Assembly (NCBI RefSeq): GCF_050003625.1
Contig: NC_134398.1
Coordinates: 86,553,983-86,617,982 of the forward strand
Origin: Haematobia irritans
Taxonomy: Eukaryota > Arthropoda > Insecta > Diptera > Muscidae
Direction of reading: 5' to 3'
DNA length: 64,000 nucleotides
The notes under the pieces were generated by a model. That model was not told where the DNA came from, did not search any database, and saw nothing but the letters and a program-made list of their open reading frames with translations. Positions 44,213 through 54,849 of this stretch are shown piece after piece. The position numbers and the translations under genes were made by a program. Each line of letters begins with the position of its first letter. Positions within the stretch are counted from its first letter, which is position 1.

Positions 44213-46002
44213 CCCTTTCTGTTATTCTATGCCATATGGCATAATCGCTTTTCAGTGACCATTTTAAGATTATAGAGTTATGGTTTTTATCGTTTTTGTA
44301 TTTTTGTATTATTTTGTTTTTATGTGTTTCCTTCAAATTATTGCAAAAAAAAATTTAGTTAGAGGACCAAGTATATTGTGAAGTTTCAGAAAGCGTAGGC
44401 ACCCTCGAGTTTCACATCTTAGCAAAAAAAAAGATCATTTCGTTCTTTAATATATTTTATTACAAAAATTACTTTTTTTGATAACTTTATTTAAGTTGTT
44501 TAGTAGATAATCATTCCTTCGATTGGTGTAAAAAAAGCTGGATTCCTAAAGTAGTTCAATAAGGCTGTACGATTTTTTTTATTTCGTACTATGCCATATG
44601 ACATAGATCGCGTATTGAGGAAATTTAAATCACATACAAGGCTATGCTCTCTCATTCATTCATCAACGAAACAGCGACGAATGAACACGTAATAAGATGT
44701 ATAAATTAAAAAACGATCAAATAGAAAATATTTTGGTTAATTTTTATGACTCAGATTTATCTGACTTTGATGATGATGAAGAAGAAGAAAATGGTGTTTT
44801 GGAAACGCTATTAGAAATTTTAAATGATGATAAAACAATTCCTTTTTAATTGAGGAGTTAAGTAATCCAGATGGAAATATCGATTTATTTGAAGCGGAAG
44901 ATGAGCCATTGAACTTGGATGAAGTTACTGATCCATCATTTCAAAAAATCCTTAACTTTCGATGGGCAAAGAGAGCAACCCAAGCTCAGATTTTTCTGAA
45001 AATTATCCGAAACAAAATGTTAAAACTCCGGTTTCCTATTTTTTAAATTATTAGATGGTGGCTGTGTTATGTTAGTTTCATCTATTTATGGCGATAAGGA
45101 CACTAAAGATGTCATCAGATTTAGTGCACAAGAAAGTGGACGCTCAAAATTTTTGACCATTTCACGGACTTAGCAGTATGTAACTCGTGGTTGGAATATC
45201 GCATTGATAGCGGTAAATATAATATAAGAAAAAATGATCAAATGGATTTATTAGCATTCCGGAATGATATAGCTGATGGATTGCTAGCATTATCTTTATT
45301 TGAAAACCTCTCTCGAAAACGAGGAAGACTAAAGCTAACTGAAGACTTAGATCTTTCCGAAACCCCATCAACTTCGAAACCAAGTTTGTCTTATGAAAGA
45401 GCTCCTTCAGTATCGATTCGTTTCGATGGCTTTGAACATTGGCCAGAGTATACAGCTGTCAAACGTACATGTAAAGTTCAAGGATGCAAAGGATACTCTA
45501 GATACACTTGTTCAAAATGCAACGTCCATCTATGCATTCCAAATGGCGCATTCCAAATGACTACAGACACAGATCTAATGAAGAAATCTAAATTGGCGAT
45601 GAACTCACTTTTTAAGTTTTTATGTTTTATATAATAACTAAAGATTATTACTATTTTTTAACGAACTTTGCGAATATTTCAGTATAAAATAAATATAATT
45701 ATTTAAAACGTAAAATGATCTTAATACTATTCATTTTTTTTTTGCTTGCTTTTTTGCTTTATACTATTTATGTCCTTAATTTTAAATAGAAACCCTTCAA
45801 CAGTGCATTTAAAACTAAAACTAGGTTGTATATATTTTTTCCCTTAAGTACATTTTATGCCATATGGCATAATGCTCAAAAACCACCTTTGGAAACAATA
45901 TTTAAAAAAATTACTTTTAAATATTCACACCGAAGCCCTAATCAGTCAGAAATTTTATAAAAATGATTTTTACGTCAACAAAAAAAAGAAGTACCGAAAG
46001 GG
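44213..46002 (+). mobile_element. piggyBac-like element, 1790 bp, internally deleted
   Basis: Ends CCCTTTCTG and GAAAGGG, each flanked by TTAA (44209-44212 and 46003-46006), the piggyBac signature. The 16-bp palindrome TATGCCATATGGCATA occurs at 44228-44243 and 45856-45871, with a one-base variant at 44590-44605, probably transposase-binding sites. Full piggyBac elements are about 2.4 kb or more, so the central transposase region is missing. Confidence 0.85.
44697..45634 (+). pseudogene. piggyBac transposase remnant
   Basis: The ATG at 44697 opens an acidic N-terminus (DSDLSDFDDDEEEENGV) as in piggyBac transposases, which stops at 44847 after a frame slip and continues one frame over. The next recognisable part is VMLVSSIYGDKDTKD (about 45062), then FDHFTDLAVCNSWLEYR (about 45153). 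The C-terminal portion from 45191 ends in the Cys-rich zinc domain CKVQGCKGYSRYTCSKCNVH at about 45470-45530. Most of the catalytic core with its Asp residues has been deleted between 45000 and 45060. The C-terminal domain normally binds the element ends. Non-functional. Confidence 0.8.
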
Positions 46003-46114
46003 TTAATATAACTGTATAACTTAGTATTTGCGTACTTAAAATTTTAAGTACGAATTCAGGCTAAAAATAAGAATTTGAAACTTGATTTTAGAAATCTATT
46101 TTTCTTTGGGTGTA

Positions 46115-46590
46115 GATGAAAAAATGTAAATTACAATCATATATGTATATTCTATATATAAAGCATATTTCAGAGAAAAGTGTGTTTCATGAATTTGAAG
46201 ATTTTTTCATCGCATTTACGAAAACCATCATCCGTGATACATCATGGAAATAAAATACTTGAAACTTTTGTCCACGTTATATTAAAATGTGGAATTCTTA
46301 TAATGGGACTAAAAAAAATTAATTTAATTCCAACATTAGTTTTGGTAAATTTTTCCTGTATCAAGGAGAAAATGGATTCGTCTCGTAGACGAAACTGGAT
46401 CGTCAAGGAAGACATATCGACTTCAATGATTGGTTTCGTCACGTAAACTACCGAAATACTCACATGGACGAAAGTTTTCATCGCATAGACGAAAACACTT
46501 GATGAAACTTAATCGTCAATGTGACGAACGTTTTTTCTTTCTTTTTAGCCGGTCGTTTATTCGCCGACTAAATACTAATCCGAGGGCGGG
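46115..46590. repeat. Region with repeated GACGAAA words
   Basis: TCGTAGACGAAAC, CGCATAGACGAAAAC, CGCATTTACGAAAACC and CATGGACGAAAGTTTTC occur in both orientations between 46200 and 46530, suggesting a decayed inverted-repeat element. The frames here show no domain. Confidence 0.3.
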
Positions 46591-46593
46591 AAA

Positions 46594-46731
46594 ATGGGCA
46601 CAATGATGGGCATACAGCTACCTTTCTTAGCTTGTCCTTACATCTTCCATCTGGTACACAGCGCTCAGAATAACAAACTACATTTAGCCTTACAAACATT
46701 AAGCTTCTTTGTTGGATATTGTCTCTATTAA
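46594..46731 (+). CDS. Small open reading frame, 45 codons
   Basis: ATG in a good context (GGGAAAATGGGC) and open to TAA: MGTMMGIQLPFLACPYIFHL and so on, with a hydrophobic C-terminal stretch (LSFFVGYCLY). The region is not repeated in the window. No family recognised; may be chance. Confidence 0.15.
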   Translation: MGTMMGIQLPFLACPYIFHLVHSAQNNKLHLALQTLSFFVGYCLY

Positions 46732-47400
46732 ATTTTTTATTTCACATTGTCTGCAAATTTAAAACGCTATTCGTGGCGAGAGTGTAGCAGATAATTGATA
46801 GCTGTGGACATTTGTACGGTCACCATTGTCAGTGGTAATGATACAGAATTCAATGCTAATGATCATTAGTGGATACTGCCGTCAGCTTCAAAGGCAATCA
46901 AAATGATTGATTTCGTTCGCTGTGAAATACTTTAAACTCAATTAAACTCCCTTTTGCCGATAAAGTTTATATATATGGCGTGAAATCATTCATACAAACA
47001 CAATCACGCTCGAGTTCCAATAGAACCTGAACAAGGTTTTCTAGGTTGGACAAAGCACAGTACTTTGGCGATGACTATTTGCTAAATATTGGACATGTGG
47101 AATTTCAAAATTAAAACGTAAATAAGATGCAAACTACGCTACTCTGGAAGAAAAAAGTGATCAAATCGTATGTCAAGTTATAAAATTAGCAGATGGACAG
47201 TATAATTGTTAACTTTGATAAATTCAGTTATCTTAAATACCTGAAATTGCACGATGTTTTGTTTATGAGGCATTTGTACTGATTTTACATTGATAGGAGG
47301 TCTTACGAAATCAGACCTATATTTAAGCATTGCGTTCATTTACTTTTTTCATTTTAGAAATTCTCCATGCGTTCTTTATCGGAAGCTGTATAGGATGGAC
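46732..47400 (+). other. Apparently single-copy DNA with a TATA/initiator-like pair
   Basis: TTTATATATATGGCG at about 46967-46980, and TCATTC about 20 bases on, resemble a core promoter. GATA-like words (AGATAATTGATAG, GCCGATAAAG) lie upstream. No gene with a supported frame follows. Confidence 0.2.
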
Positions 47401-47559
47401 CAGGGATGATAAATGATGTTGACGAAAAAGTACTAAAAGTGTATTAAAAATGTACTTTTCGAAGCCAAAAGGTGCTAAAATTACATAATATCAAATTTAA
47501 AGACTATTGTAAAAGTATACGTATATTTAAATCTAGACCTATTTGGACATTTCTTTTTT

Positions 47560-47845
47560 AGGTTTTCTAAAAAAAATCTTATTTTGCAAAATTTTCTATC
47601 TGTAGGAAATTTTGTCAAAATTTTCTTTCTGTAGGAAATTTTGTAATAATTTTATTTCTAAAGAAAATTTTGTAAAAATATTATTTGTATAGAAAATGTC
47701 AGCATTTTATTTCTATAGGAAATATTGTCAAAATTTTATTTCTATAGAAAATGCCAAAATTTTAGTTCTATAGAATGTTTTTTTTTTTTTTAAATTTTGA
47801 ATTTGTATAGAAAATTTGGTCAAAATTTTATTTCTATAGAAAACC
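47560..47845. repeat. A/T minisatellite, period about 31 bp
   Basis: Repeats of TTTCTATAGAAAATTTTGTC with AAAATTTTA. A continuation lies at 48432-48510. Same style as the array at 39478-40020. Confidence 0.75.
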
Positions 47846-47849
47846 ATCT

Positions 47850-48430
47850 TGCAGTCTATAGGGCTTTGCCCAAATAAATTTGACAAGCATACTTTTCCTC
47901 TGTTGGTTAAGCTACACTTGTAGTTTAGTCAATGCATGGCTTTAAGCTGAGATCAAAAAAACAACAATAACGATTGAAGAGAAGCCAACAATAACAAACA
48001 AAACGAATGAAGATAGAAGAAGCACGCTCAAAAACAAACCCAGCCAAATATATTCAAATCGATGATTTGAGTTTGGCAAAGGAAAAGAGATATGCTGGCA
48101 AATTTGTTTAGGCAGTAGCCGACTATCAAACCCTTTTTCGGGAGGTTCAAATGTAGTTCACTTTGGGTTGAGTGAATTACCCGAATTTATTCTGATAATT
48201 GGTTGATAGTTTTGCTGCAAGTAGAGGATGCTGATGAGGAATGTGGTAATTCCGAAACAGCTGTACAGCCAACCATATTGCAGTCTATAGGGCTTTGCCC
48301 AAATAAATTTGACAAGCATACTTTTCCTCTGTTGGTTAAGCTACACTTGTAGTTTAGTCAATGCATGGCTTTAAGCTGAGATCAAAAACAACAATAACGA
48401 CTGAAGAGAAGCCAACAATAACAAACAAAA
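47850..48430 (+). repeat. Direct repeat pair (about 155 bp) enclosing 270 bp
   Basis: TGCAGTCTATAGGGCTTTGC...CAACAATAACAAACAAAAC is present at about 47850-48008 and 48274-48430, with a related piece at 7445-7560. The internal part carries GGGAGGTTCAAATGTAGTTC. It may be a small LTR-like unit or a tandemly duplicated dispersed repeat; no coding region. Confidence 0.6.
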
Positions 48431-48510
48431 CAAATTTTTATTTCTATAGAAAATTTTGACTAAATTTGATTTCTATAGAAAATTTTATCTAAAGCTATAG
48501 AAGCAATAGA

Positions 48511-49140
48511 AAATTTATGAAGAAGTACCTCTTTGCAAAATCTACCAAAATCAAAAATTCTACCAATCAACAAAACAGTAAAAAATTTGCCATTTTTTGT
48601 AGAATTCTACCAACTGTGTCAACCGACGGTTCAGGGGCCAGCTCTAAGCATTATTGCTAAAGACACCATATGTGTATTTCGTCTCCTTCTGGTCGTTTCA
48701 AATATAAACACTATCTTATAATACTATGTTCCTTAGTGTTGCGGAAAAAAATCACATTTCACGTTTCACATTTGCGGATGAATGTGGTATAGACAATATT
48801 CCTCTCAAAAATGTTGAGATCCTGTAATAAAAACTACAATATCTTCATTTTGGAATATGTTTATTTCTTCAATAACCGCTATTTATAAGTTCTAGAGTTG
48901 AGTTGATATCTGAGAAACGTTCACATTTAGGGCAGAATAACTCTATGTAGAGTAATTGTGATGAAAAAGTACCAAATGGCTGGTGTTCGTGCCACGGAGC
49001 TTCTGGCGGTTGAAATGTATCAAAAAAAATCTCAAAAGGGTCAACTTTATCAACCCTGGGACGGACGCGTAAGTTATGGAGCAGATGAGTTGTCTACGCT
49101 TTAATTTTTTTTTTTTTACATTCCTATTTGATTATAATCA
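48511..49140. other. No gene seen
   Basis: A/T-rich, with a short open frame at 48533-48721 that has no domain. No repeat termini recognised. Confidence 0.35.
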
Positions 49141-50116
49141 CACCCTCACAAAAAATCGCTTCTGTAACATATACTCCCAAACATATTTTGCTTCAAGCAT
49201 ATACATTTTTGGGTATTGCCCAAACATTTATATGTTTGATATCTAACAATATATAATATGTTTGAAAGCATATTGGTCTAAACAATATAAGTTTGGGTAG
49301 TCTAAGTTCCAAACATTTTGTATTTTTGCATCCAAATTCAATAATGTTGTCTTCCAAAAAACAATATGTTATTATGTGACCATATAATATGTTTGGAAGC
49401 ATTTTGCACCCAAAAATATTATATGCTTAAAAAAAATTCTCCCAAACAATATTGTGCTCAAAATTTTATTTATTTATTTATATATTTACAATCATAATGA
49501 ATTATGAAAATAAACAGGTAATATAGGTGCTAACAACATAGGTTTTCGACCTGAATGCTCAAAATTTTGTTTCTGCCCAATTGTATATTCCCCGACATCT
49601 TTCTCACTTCCTCGAGATTTTTTAGTTCTTAGCACCTTTTTCTGTAATACAAACATTATAGAAGAAATTATTCAATTTTATGATTTTTTTATTTTAATTT
49701 TACCTTTTGCCGGACGGGGATTCGAAAAGCGGACCACACAGTTTGTAAGGATCAAAGAAGTAGCTGATCAATTGCTCAAGGAAAAATAAAATGTTAATTT
49801 TGTAATAACAAGCAACAACCACCAACTTAATTCAATATCGCTCCCTGTTAAATAGCGCTCCAAGCTACTAAACACATATATGTTTATAGGCTATTTCTAA
49901 ATTAATATATGTTTGCATTCAAGCATATTATATTTACAAACATTTTATGTCCCAAACATAATATGTTCTAACATATTAACATATATGTCCCAAACATGTT
50001 ATGCTAGTTTATGAACATTATATGCTTGCACTCAAAAATATTGTGTTTAAAAATTTGTGTTCCAAACATATAATGTTTATAGCCAAACATATGAAAAACA
50101 GTCTTTTTCAACCGTG
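49141..50116 (-). mobile_element. 976-bp CAC...GTG element, copy 4
   Basis: CACCCTCACAAAAAATCGC to CAACCGTG. Here CA, not TA, sits on each side. Closest in sequence to the copy at 20548-21524. Confidence 0.8.
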
Positions 50117-51035
50117 CAGAATGCATTTGTAAGGTCGTTTGATGTCTATCGATTATTTCAAGTTTTTTCCCCATATGAGAAAAAGTAATTTTACCGTAAC
50201 AGAACAAAAACTGTACCATGTGGATAATTTAGCGTGTGGCACACCCAGGGATCCGGAGCGGAGCGGAGCAAGCCCTTTTTTTGCCGGAGCGGGAGCGGCA
50301 TTTCTAAAATCCGGAGAATAAAATATTACTTGAATGAAATGTGTAACTTTGAAATTACAATGTGTAGGTAATTTCAAATTTAGCTAGTACTTAGCGTAGT
50401 GTGAGTAAACGTTTAAAATGTACGATATGTATTTTTGTACGTATGTACATTGGGGAAAACACAACGTGTTTTTTTAGTAATTGTTTTCAAAAACGGCAAA
50501 TGTCAAAATATATCTCTAGTATGTGTTGTAAAAGTAACAACAGTACCTTCGATCAATTTCATCCCGTATTACTACAAAGATGTTTGTAACGAACGTCAAA
50601 TAAATGCAATTTAACGATCTTATTTATATTTAATTTTTTAGTTTTCTAAACTAAAAAAAATATTGTCGTGAAGTCAAAGATTCCATGTCCTTAGAATAAG
50701 AATGCAAATTTTGCTTAACATGGAAGACGCATTTCTCTAAAATAAAGTTCTTTTTCTTGTCCAAAAGGCAATAAACTTTTGAATGAAGTTGTAATGTCCT
50801 TATAATTAAGTGATTTTACTTAAAAATGTGTATCATAACATGAAAGATAAAATTTTTGAGGTAAGGTCAACGTGACTTTAATAATTAAGAGAAATTCTTT
50901 AAAATTAATAAAATTGTCTTTAAATTTGTTTCCTTTTTGCATCTTGGCAACAAAGCAAAAAGTCGTTAAAAAATAAGACATGTTTTTCAACACTTTATTT
51001 TAAAGACGCTTTTTACTTGAAACATAGCATAATTT

Positions 51036-53806
51036 ATGTGTGTGAAGATAAATTCGAATTTGAAATTTGCAGCAAAAACTTAGCCGAGACACAAACCAAC
51101 ACTAAAACTATTTTTCAAATTCGAATTTAGGATTTCAAATTCGAATTTGGATTTTTAGTATTTGGCTTATTATTTAAAAACTAAGCCGCGTGCGATATAG
51201 AGAGTAGGCTCATTGGAAAGGGCTTGAGCTCAGCTTTCATAATCACAAAAGTCTTCATTAGAAAAGTATTTGTGAAAAGCGAAAATTTGAAAACAAAATT
51301 TTCATCAAATTTTTACAACGGGCCCACTGTGCCAAAACTAAGCCGCGTGCGATATAGAGACTAGGCTCATTGGAAAGGGCTTGAGCTCAGCTTTCATAAC
51401 CACAAAAGTCTTCATTAGAAAAGTATTTGTGAAAAGCGAAAATTTGAAAACAAAATTTTCATCAAATTTTTACAACGGGCCCACTGTGCCAAAACTAAGC
51501 CGCGTGCGATATATAGACTAGGCTCATTGGAAAGGGCTTGAGCTCAGCTTTCATAATCACAAAAGTCTTCATTAGAAAAGTATTTGTGAAAAGCGAAAAT
51601 TTGAAAACAAAATTTTCATCAAATTTTTACAACGGGCCCACTGTGCCAAAACTAAGCCGCGTGCGATATAGAGACTAGGTTCATTGGAAAGGGCTTGAGC
51701 TCAGCTTTCATAATCACAAAAGTCTTCAATAGAAAAGTATTTGTGAAGAGCGCAAATATGAAAATCAAATTTGAAAAGAAATATCATATTGAAAATAAAT
51801 AAATCCAATTTATTTATTTAGCATAACATGACTAATTTTAAACAATACTTCGTTAAATTATTAAATTAAATTTGATATTAGTTTGTTTATTTAATTTGGT
51901 AATTTGACATTACGAAGCAAGTTCAACATTTTCTTTTACATACAAAATGAGCCCTTTTTTAAGAAATGTATGTTATTTTCATTTTTTAATTCAATTGGCA
52001 GTTCATTAAATAATTTAAAAATATTTCTTCGACTGGTAAAATAATTATAAATAAATAAATAATAGAAAATTATACAATTGATTGTCTCTAATAAAAAATT
52101 TAGTTTTCTACCAAAATCAATCAAATTTTTAATTGAAGCAATTGAAGCAAGAATATTTTTTATTTCTAATTACTTTTATGATTAATACTATCGTGATTGA
52201 TCAGTTAAAAGTTTAATTGGAAATATGTTGGTAGTATTTTTTTCTGTGTATGGTCTACTATGAGTTTTTAATTAATTTTTAGGTTTTTGCACAAAAAATT
52301 TTGTTTACCTTTTTATCACGAAATTAATTGAAACAATTAAAAAATTAATCGTCACTATTATTTATTTGTAGTTTAATTAATTATAAATGAGTAATGATAC
52401 AATAAACAGTATATTGGCATAATTTAATAATTAATTGAATCAACACTACAATTGATTGATATTCCGAATTAATTAAGTATTTTTGTAATTTGTGATTGAT
52501 GCAATCTACTTCTTTATGTAAGCAATTTCAATAAAAATAAAATTACTTCAGTGAAAAAATAGTGTTTTGCTATCGTAATCAATTACACTTTTAATGGAAT
52601 CAATTGGATTTAATTGAATTAATTAAATTTGCGGACAAAATGATTCGGAACCGCGAATCAACAAAATCTTCATCACGCAGCAAAAATACCACCAATATAT
52701 TTTAAATTAAAGTTTTAATTAATAATTTAATTTAAAATCTATTTAATCACAATTTAATTGATTTCATTATTTATTTAGTTAAACCCAAATTCAATTGCAA
52801 AATTGAATTGGAACAACTAATTTTTTAGTTGTTATAGATGATTGATATTATAATTTTCGTGACAGAAAAAAATTTAGTTAAAAATTGATTGGAGCAATTA
52901 ATTTTGCGACATATCAAACCGCAGTGAACATAAAAGTTTATTGATAAATATCAGCTGTTCCCAAAGTGTGAGTCCTACGCAGAAAAAATATCTTCAACAC
53001 ATTTCCTTTGAAAAAGTTGATAGAACTTGAAAAATTTTCCAATTAATAAATTAACTGATGCAATTAACTTTTTAATCAAGATGGAAACATTAAATTAATT
53101 AACAATCTTAAAATTTTTAAGTAAAAAAACTAATTGATACAATTTACTTTTTAATGAAAAAATTAATTGAGTTTTGCAATCAACATCAATTAAATTTTTA
53201 ATTTAGTCATTTAAAAAATTAATTCAAATTTGCTCTTAACATCAATTAATTTTTTTAATGCCATTTTCGTGATTTAAGAAATTTCAATTAAATAATTATA
53301 TGTATCAATTAATTTCGTGATTGAATTAGAAAAAAAATTTTTGTGTGTATACAAAAAAGAATATTGACAATATTGAGAAATTGTTTATCTTTTAAATAAA
53401 ACTTTAAAATTTAATTACATCTATATGGTGAAGACTATTGTGGGTCTGAAAGGTGAGCTCAAGCCCTTTCCAATGAGCCTAGTCTCTATATCGCACGCGG
53501 CTTAGTTTTGGCACAGTGGGCCCGTTGTAAAAATTTGATGAAAATTTTGTTTTCAAATTTTCGCTTTTCACAAATACTTTTCTAATGAAGACTTTTGTGA
53601 TTATGAAAGCTGAGCTCAAGCCCTTTCCAATGAGCCTACTTCTATATCGCACGCGGCTTAGTTTTTAAATAATAAGCCAAATACTAAAAATCCAAATTCG
53701 AATTTGAAATCCTAAATTCGAATTTGAAAAATAGTTTTAGTGTTGGTTTGTGTCTCGGCTAAGTTTTTGCTGCAAATTTCAAATTCGAATTTATCTTCAC
53801 ACACAT
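51036..53806. mobile_element. Foldback element 1 (2.77 kb) with 9-bp TSD
   Basis: Perfect 9-bp target duplication GCATAATTT (51027-51035 and 53807-53815). Terminal inverted repeats begin ATGTGTGTGAAGATAAATTC. Each arm includes tandem 157-bp units (four on the left at 51181-51760, about one and a half on the right at 53450-53665). The A/T-rich middle shows repeated TTTTTAATTG palindromes. The 9-bp TSD and repeat-built arms resemble Drosophila FB and other Mutator-like foldback elements. No transposase. Confidence 0.85.
51181..51760. repeat. 157-bp tandem repeats in the foldback arm
   Basis: CTAAGCCGCGTGCGATATA starts units at 51181, 51338, 51495 and 51652, exactly 157 bp apart. Units are nearly identical, so the array was recently homogenised. 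Each contains GGGCCCACTGTGCC. Confidence 0.9.
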
Positions 53807-53932
53807 GCATAATTTCTACTGGAAGTCGAGTCTTAATATGGAAAAAATAACTCGTTAACTCGTTTTTAAAGGATTTTGATAACAACTGACGAAAAAAATC
53901 TAAAAAAATGAAAAATTAACATTTGCTTCCTA

Positions 53933-54219
53933 CACACAAAAAAATTTTACGAAAAATTTTCCAATAAAATTTTAATTGAGTTTTAAAAAATATTCAATTA
54001 AAAATTTAATTGATTCAACAAATTTTTTAATTGAAACAAAAATCAATCACAAAAATAATATTATCAATTATTTTTTTAATTGGATCAATTAACTTTTTAA
54101 TTGACCTTCAATTAATTTTTTAATTGATACTATCATTTCTGTTATTGAAGACATTTCAATTAAAAATTAATTGGATCAATTAATTTCGTGGTTGAATCAG
54201 AAAAAATTTTTTTTGTGTG
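53933..54219. mobile_element. TA-flanked MITE, copy 2
   Basis: CACACAAAAAAATTTTACG to TTTTTTTTGTGTG with TA on both sides, interrupting GCTTCC...GAAGC in the host element. Homologous to 17832-18128. Confidence 0.8.
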
Positions 54220-54371
54220 TAGAAGCAAGTACATAACCCCCAAATTTAAAAGAGAATTACGTCTTTAAAGTATCCTTACTTGTATTCTCCGCTTCTTTGG
54301 CTCGGAATTAATACCCAAACTGTTAAAGTAAAGACAAAACCTTTGGAACCGGGCATGCTTTTTTTTCAGTG

Positions 54372-54849
54372 TAAGGACATTCATATTTGCTTTACTTTTG
54401 TACTATATCCTAGCATTCTCTTATTTCTGATATTAGTTCTCGAAAATTTAATTACAATTATGGATAGTTTCAATTTTGGTTGAAAAATGTGCGCATATAC
54501 ATTTATTATACAATAAAGGGGAAAAAAGCGAAATTAGGTAACACTAGATCTGAGTAAGAATATTCGTAGGTATACCACGGACTGATGTCGATGGTTGTTG
54601 TTGCAAACATAAACATACACACACACATTACAAATATAACAAAACCTCTTCTCTACGTCTGTTGCAAAAAAAAACTTTCGGAGAGTAGTTACTTCTACTC
54701 TGTGTATAGACTTTCAATTCCAATAAGCGTTGCCGTTTTGGTCCGATCGGACCAAAATTGGTCCAAAAGATTTCTAATTTTTAAATTTGGTCCATTTTGG
54801 TCCATTTTCATAAATTTGGTTTCTATCACATATTAAATAGTAGATGGTG
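54372..54849. other. Probable interior of the outer hAT-type element
   Basis: Not matched elsewhere in the window. Contains TTGGTCCATTTTGGTCCATT near 54789. The short frames have no domains. Confidence 0.3.

Larger units (their letters stand above)
50648..54371 (+). mobile_element. CACTG-ended element, copy 2, carrying two nested insertions
   Basis: Collinear with 4651-5251 once the foldback element (51036-53806) and MITE (53933-54219) are removed. Shared blocks include ATATTGTCGTGA, CTTGAAACATAGCATAATTT and CTTGTATTCTCCGCTTC. Ends TTTTTTCAGTG then TA. Confidence 0.7.

Noticed and set aside
51181..51760. CRISPR-like regular direct repeats
   Set aside because: 157-bp units are adjacent without unique spacers, lie in the arm of a foldback element, and the DNA is eukaryotic.
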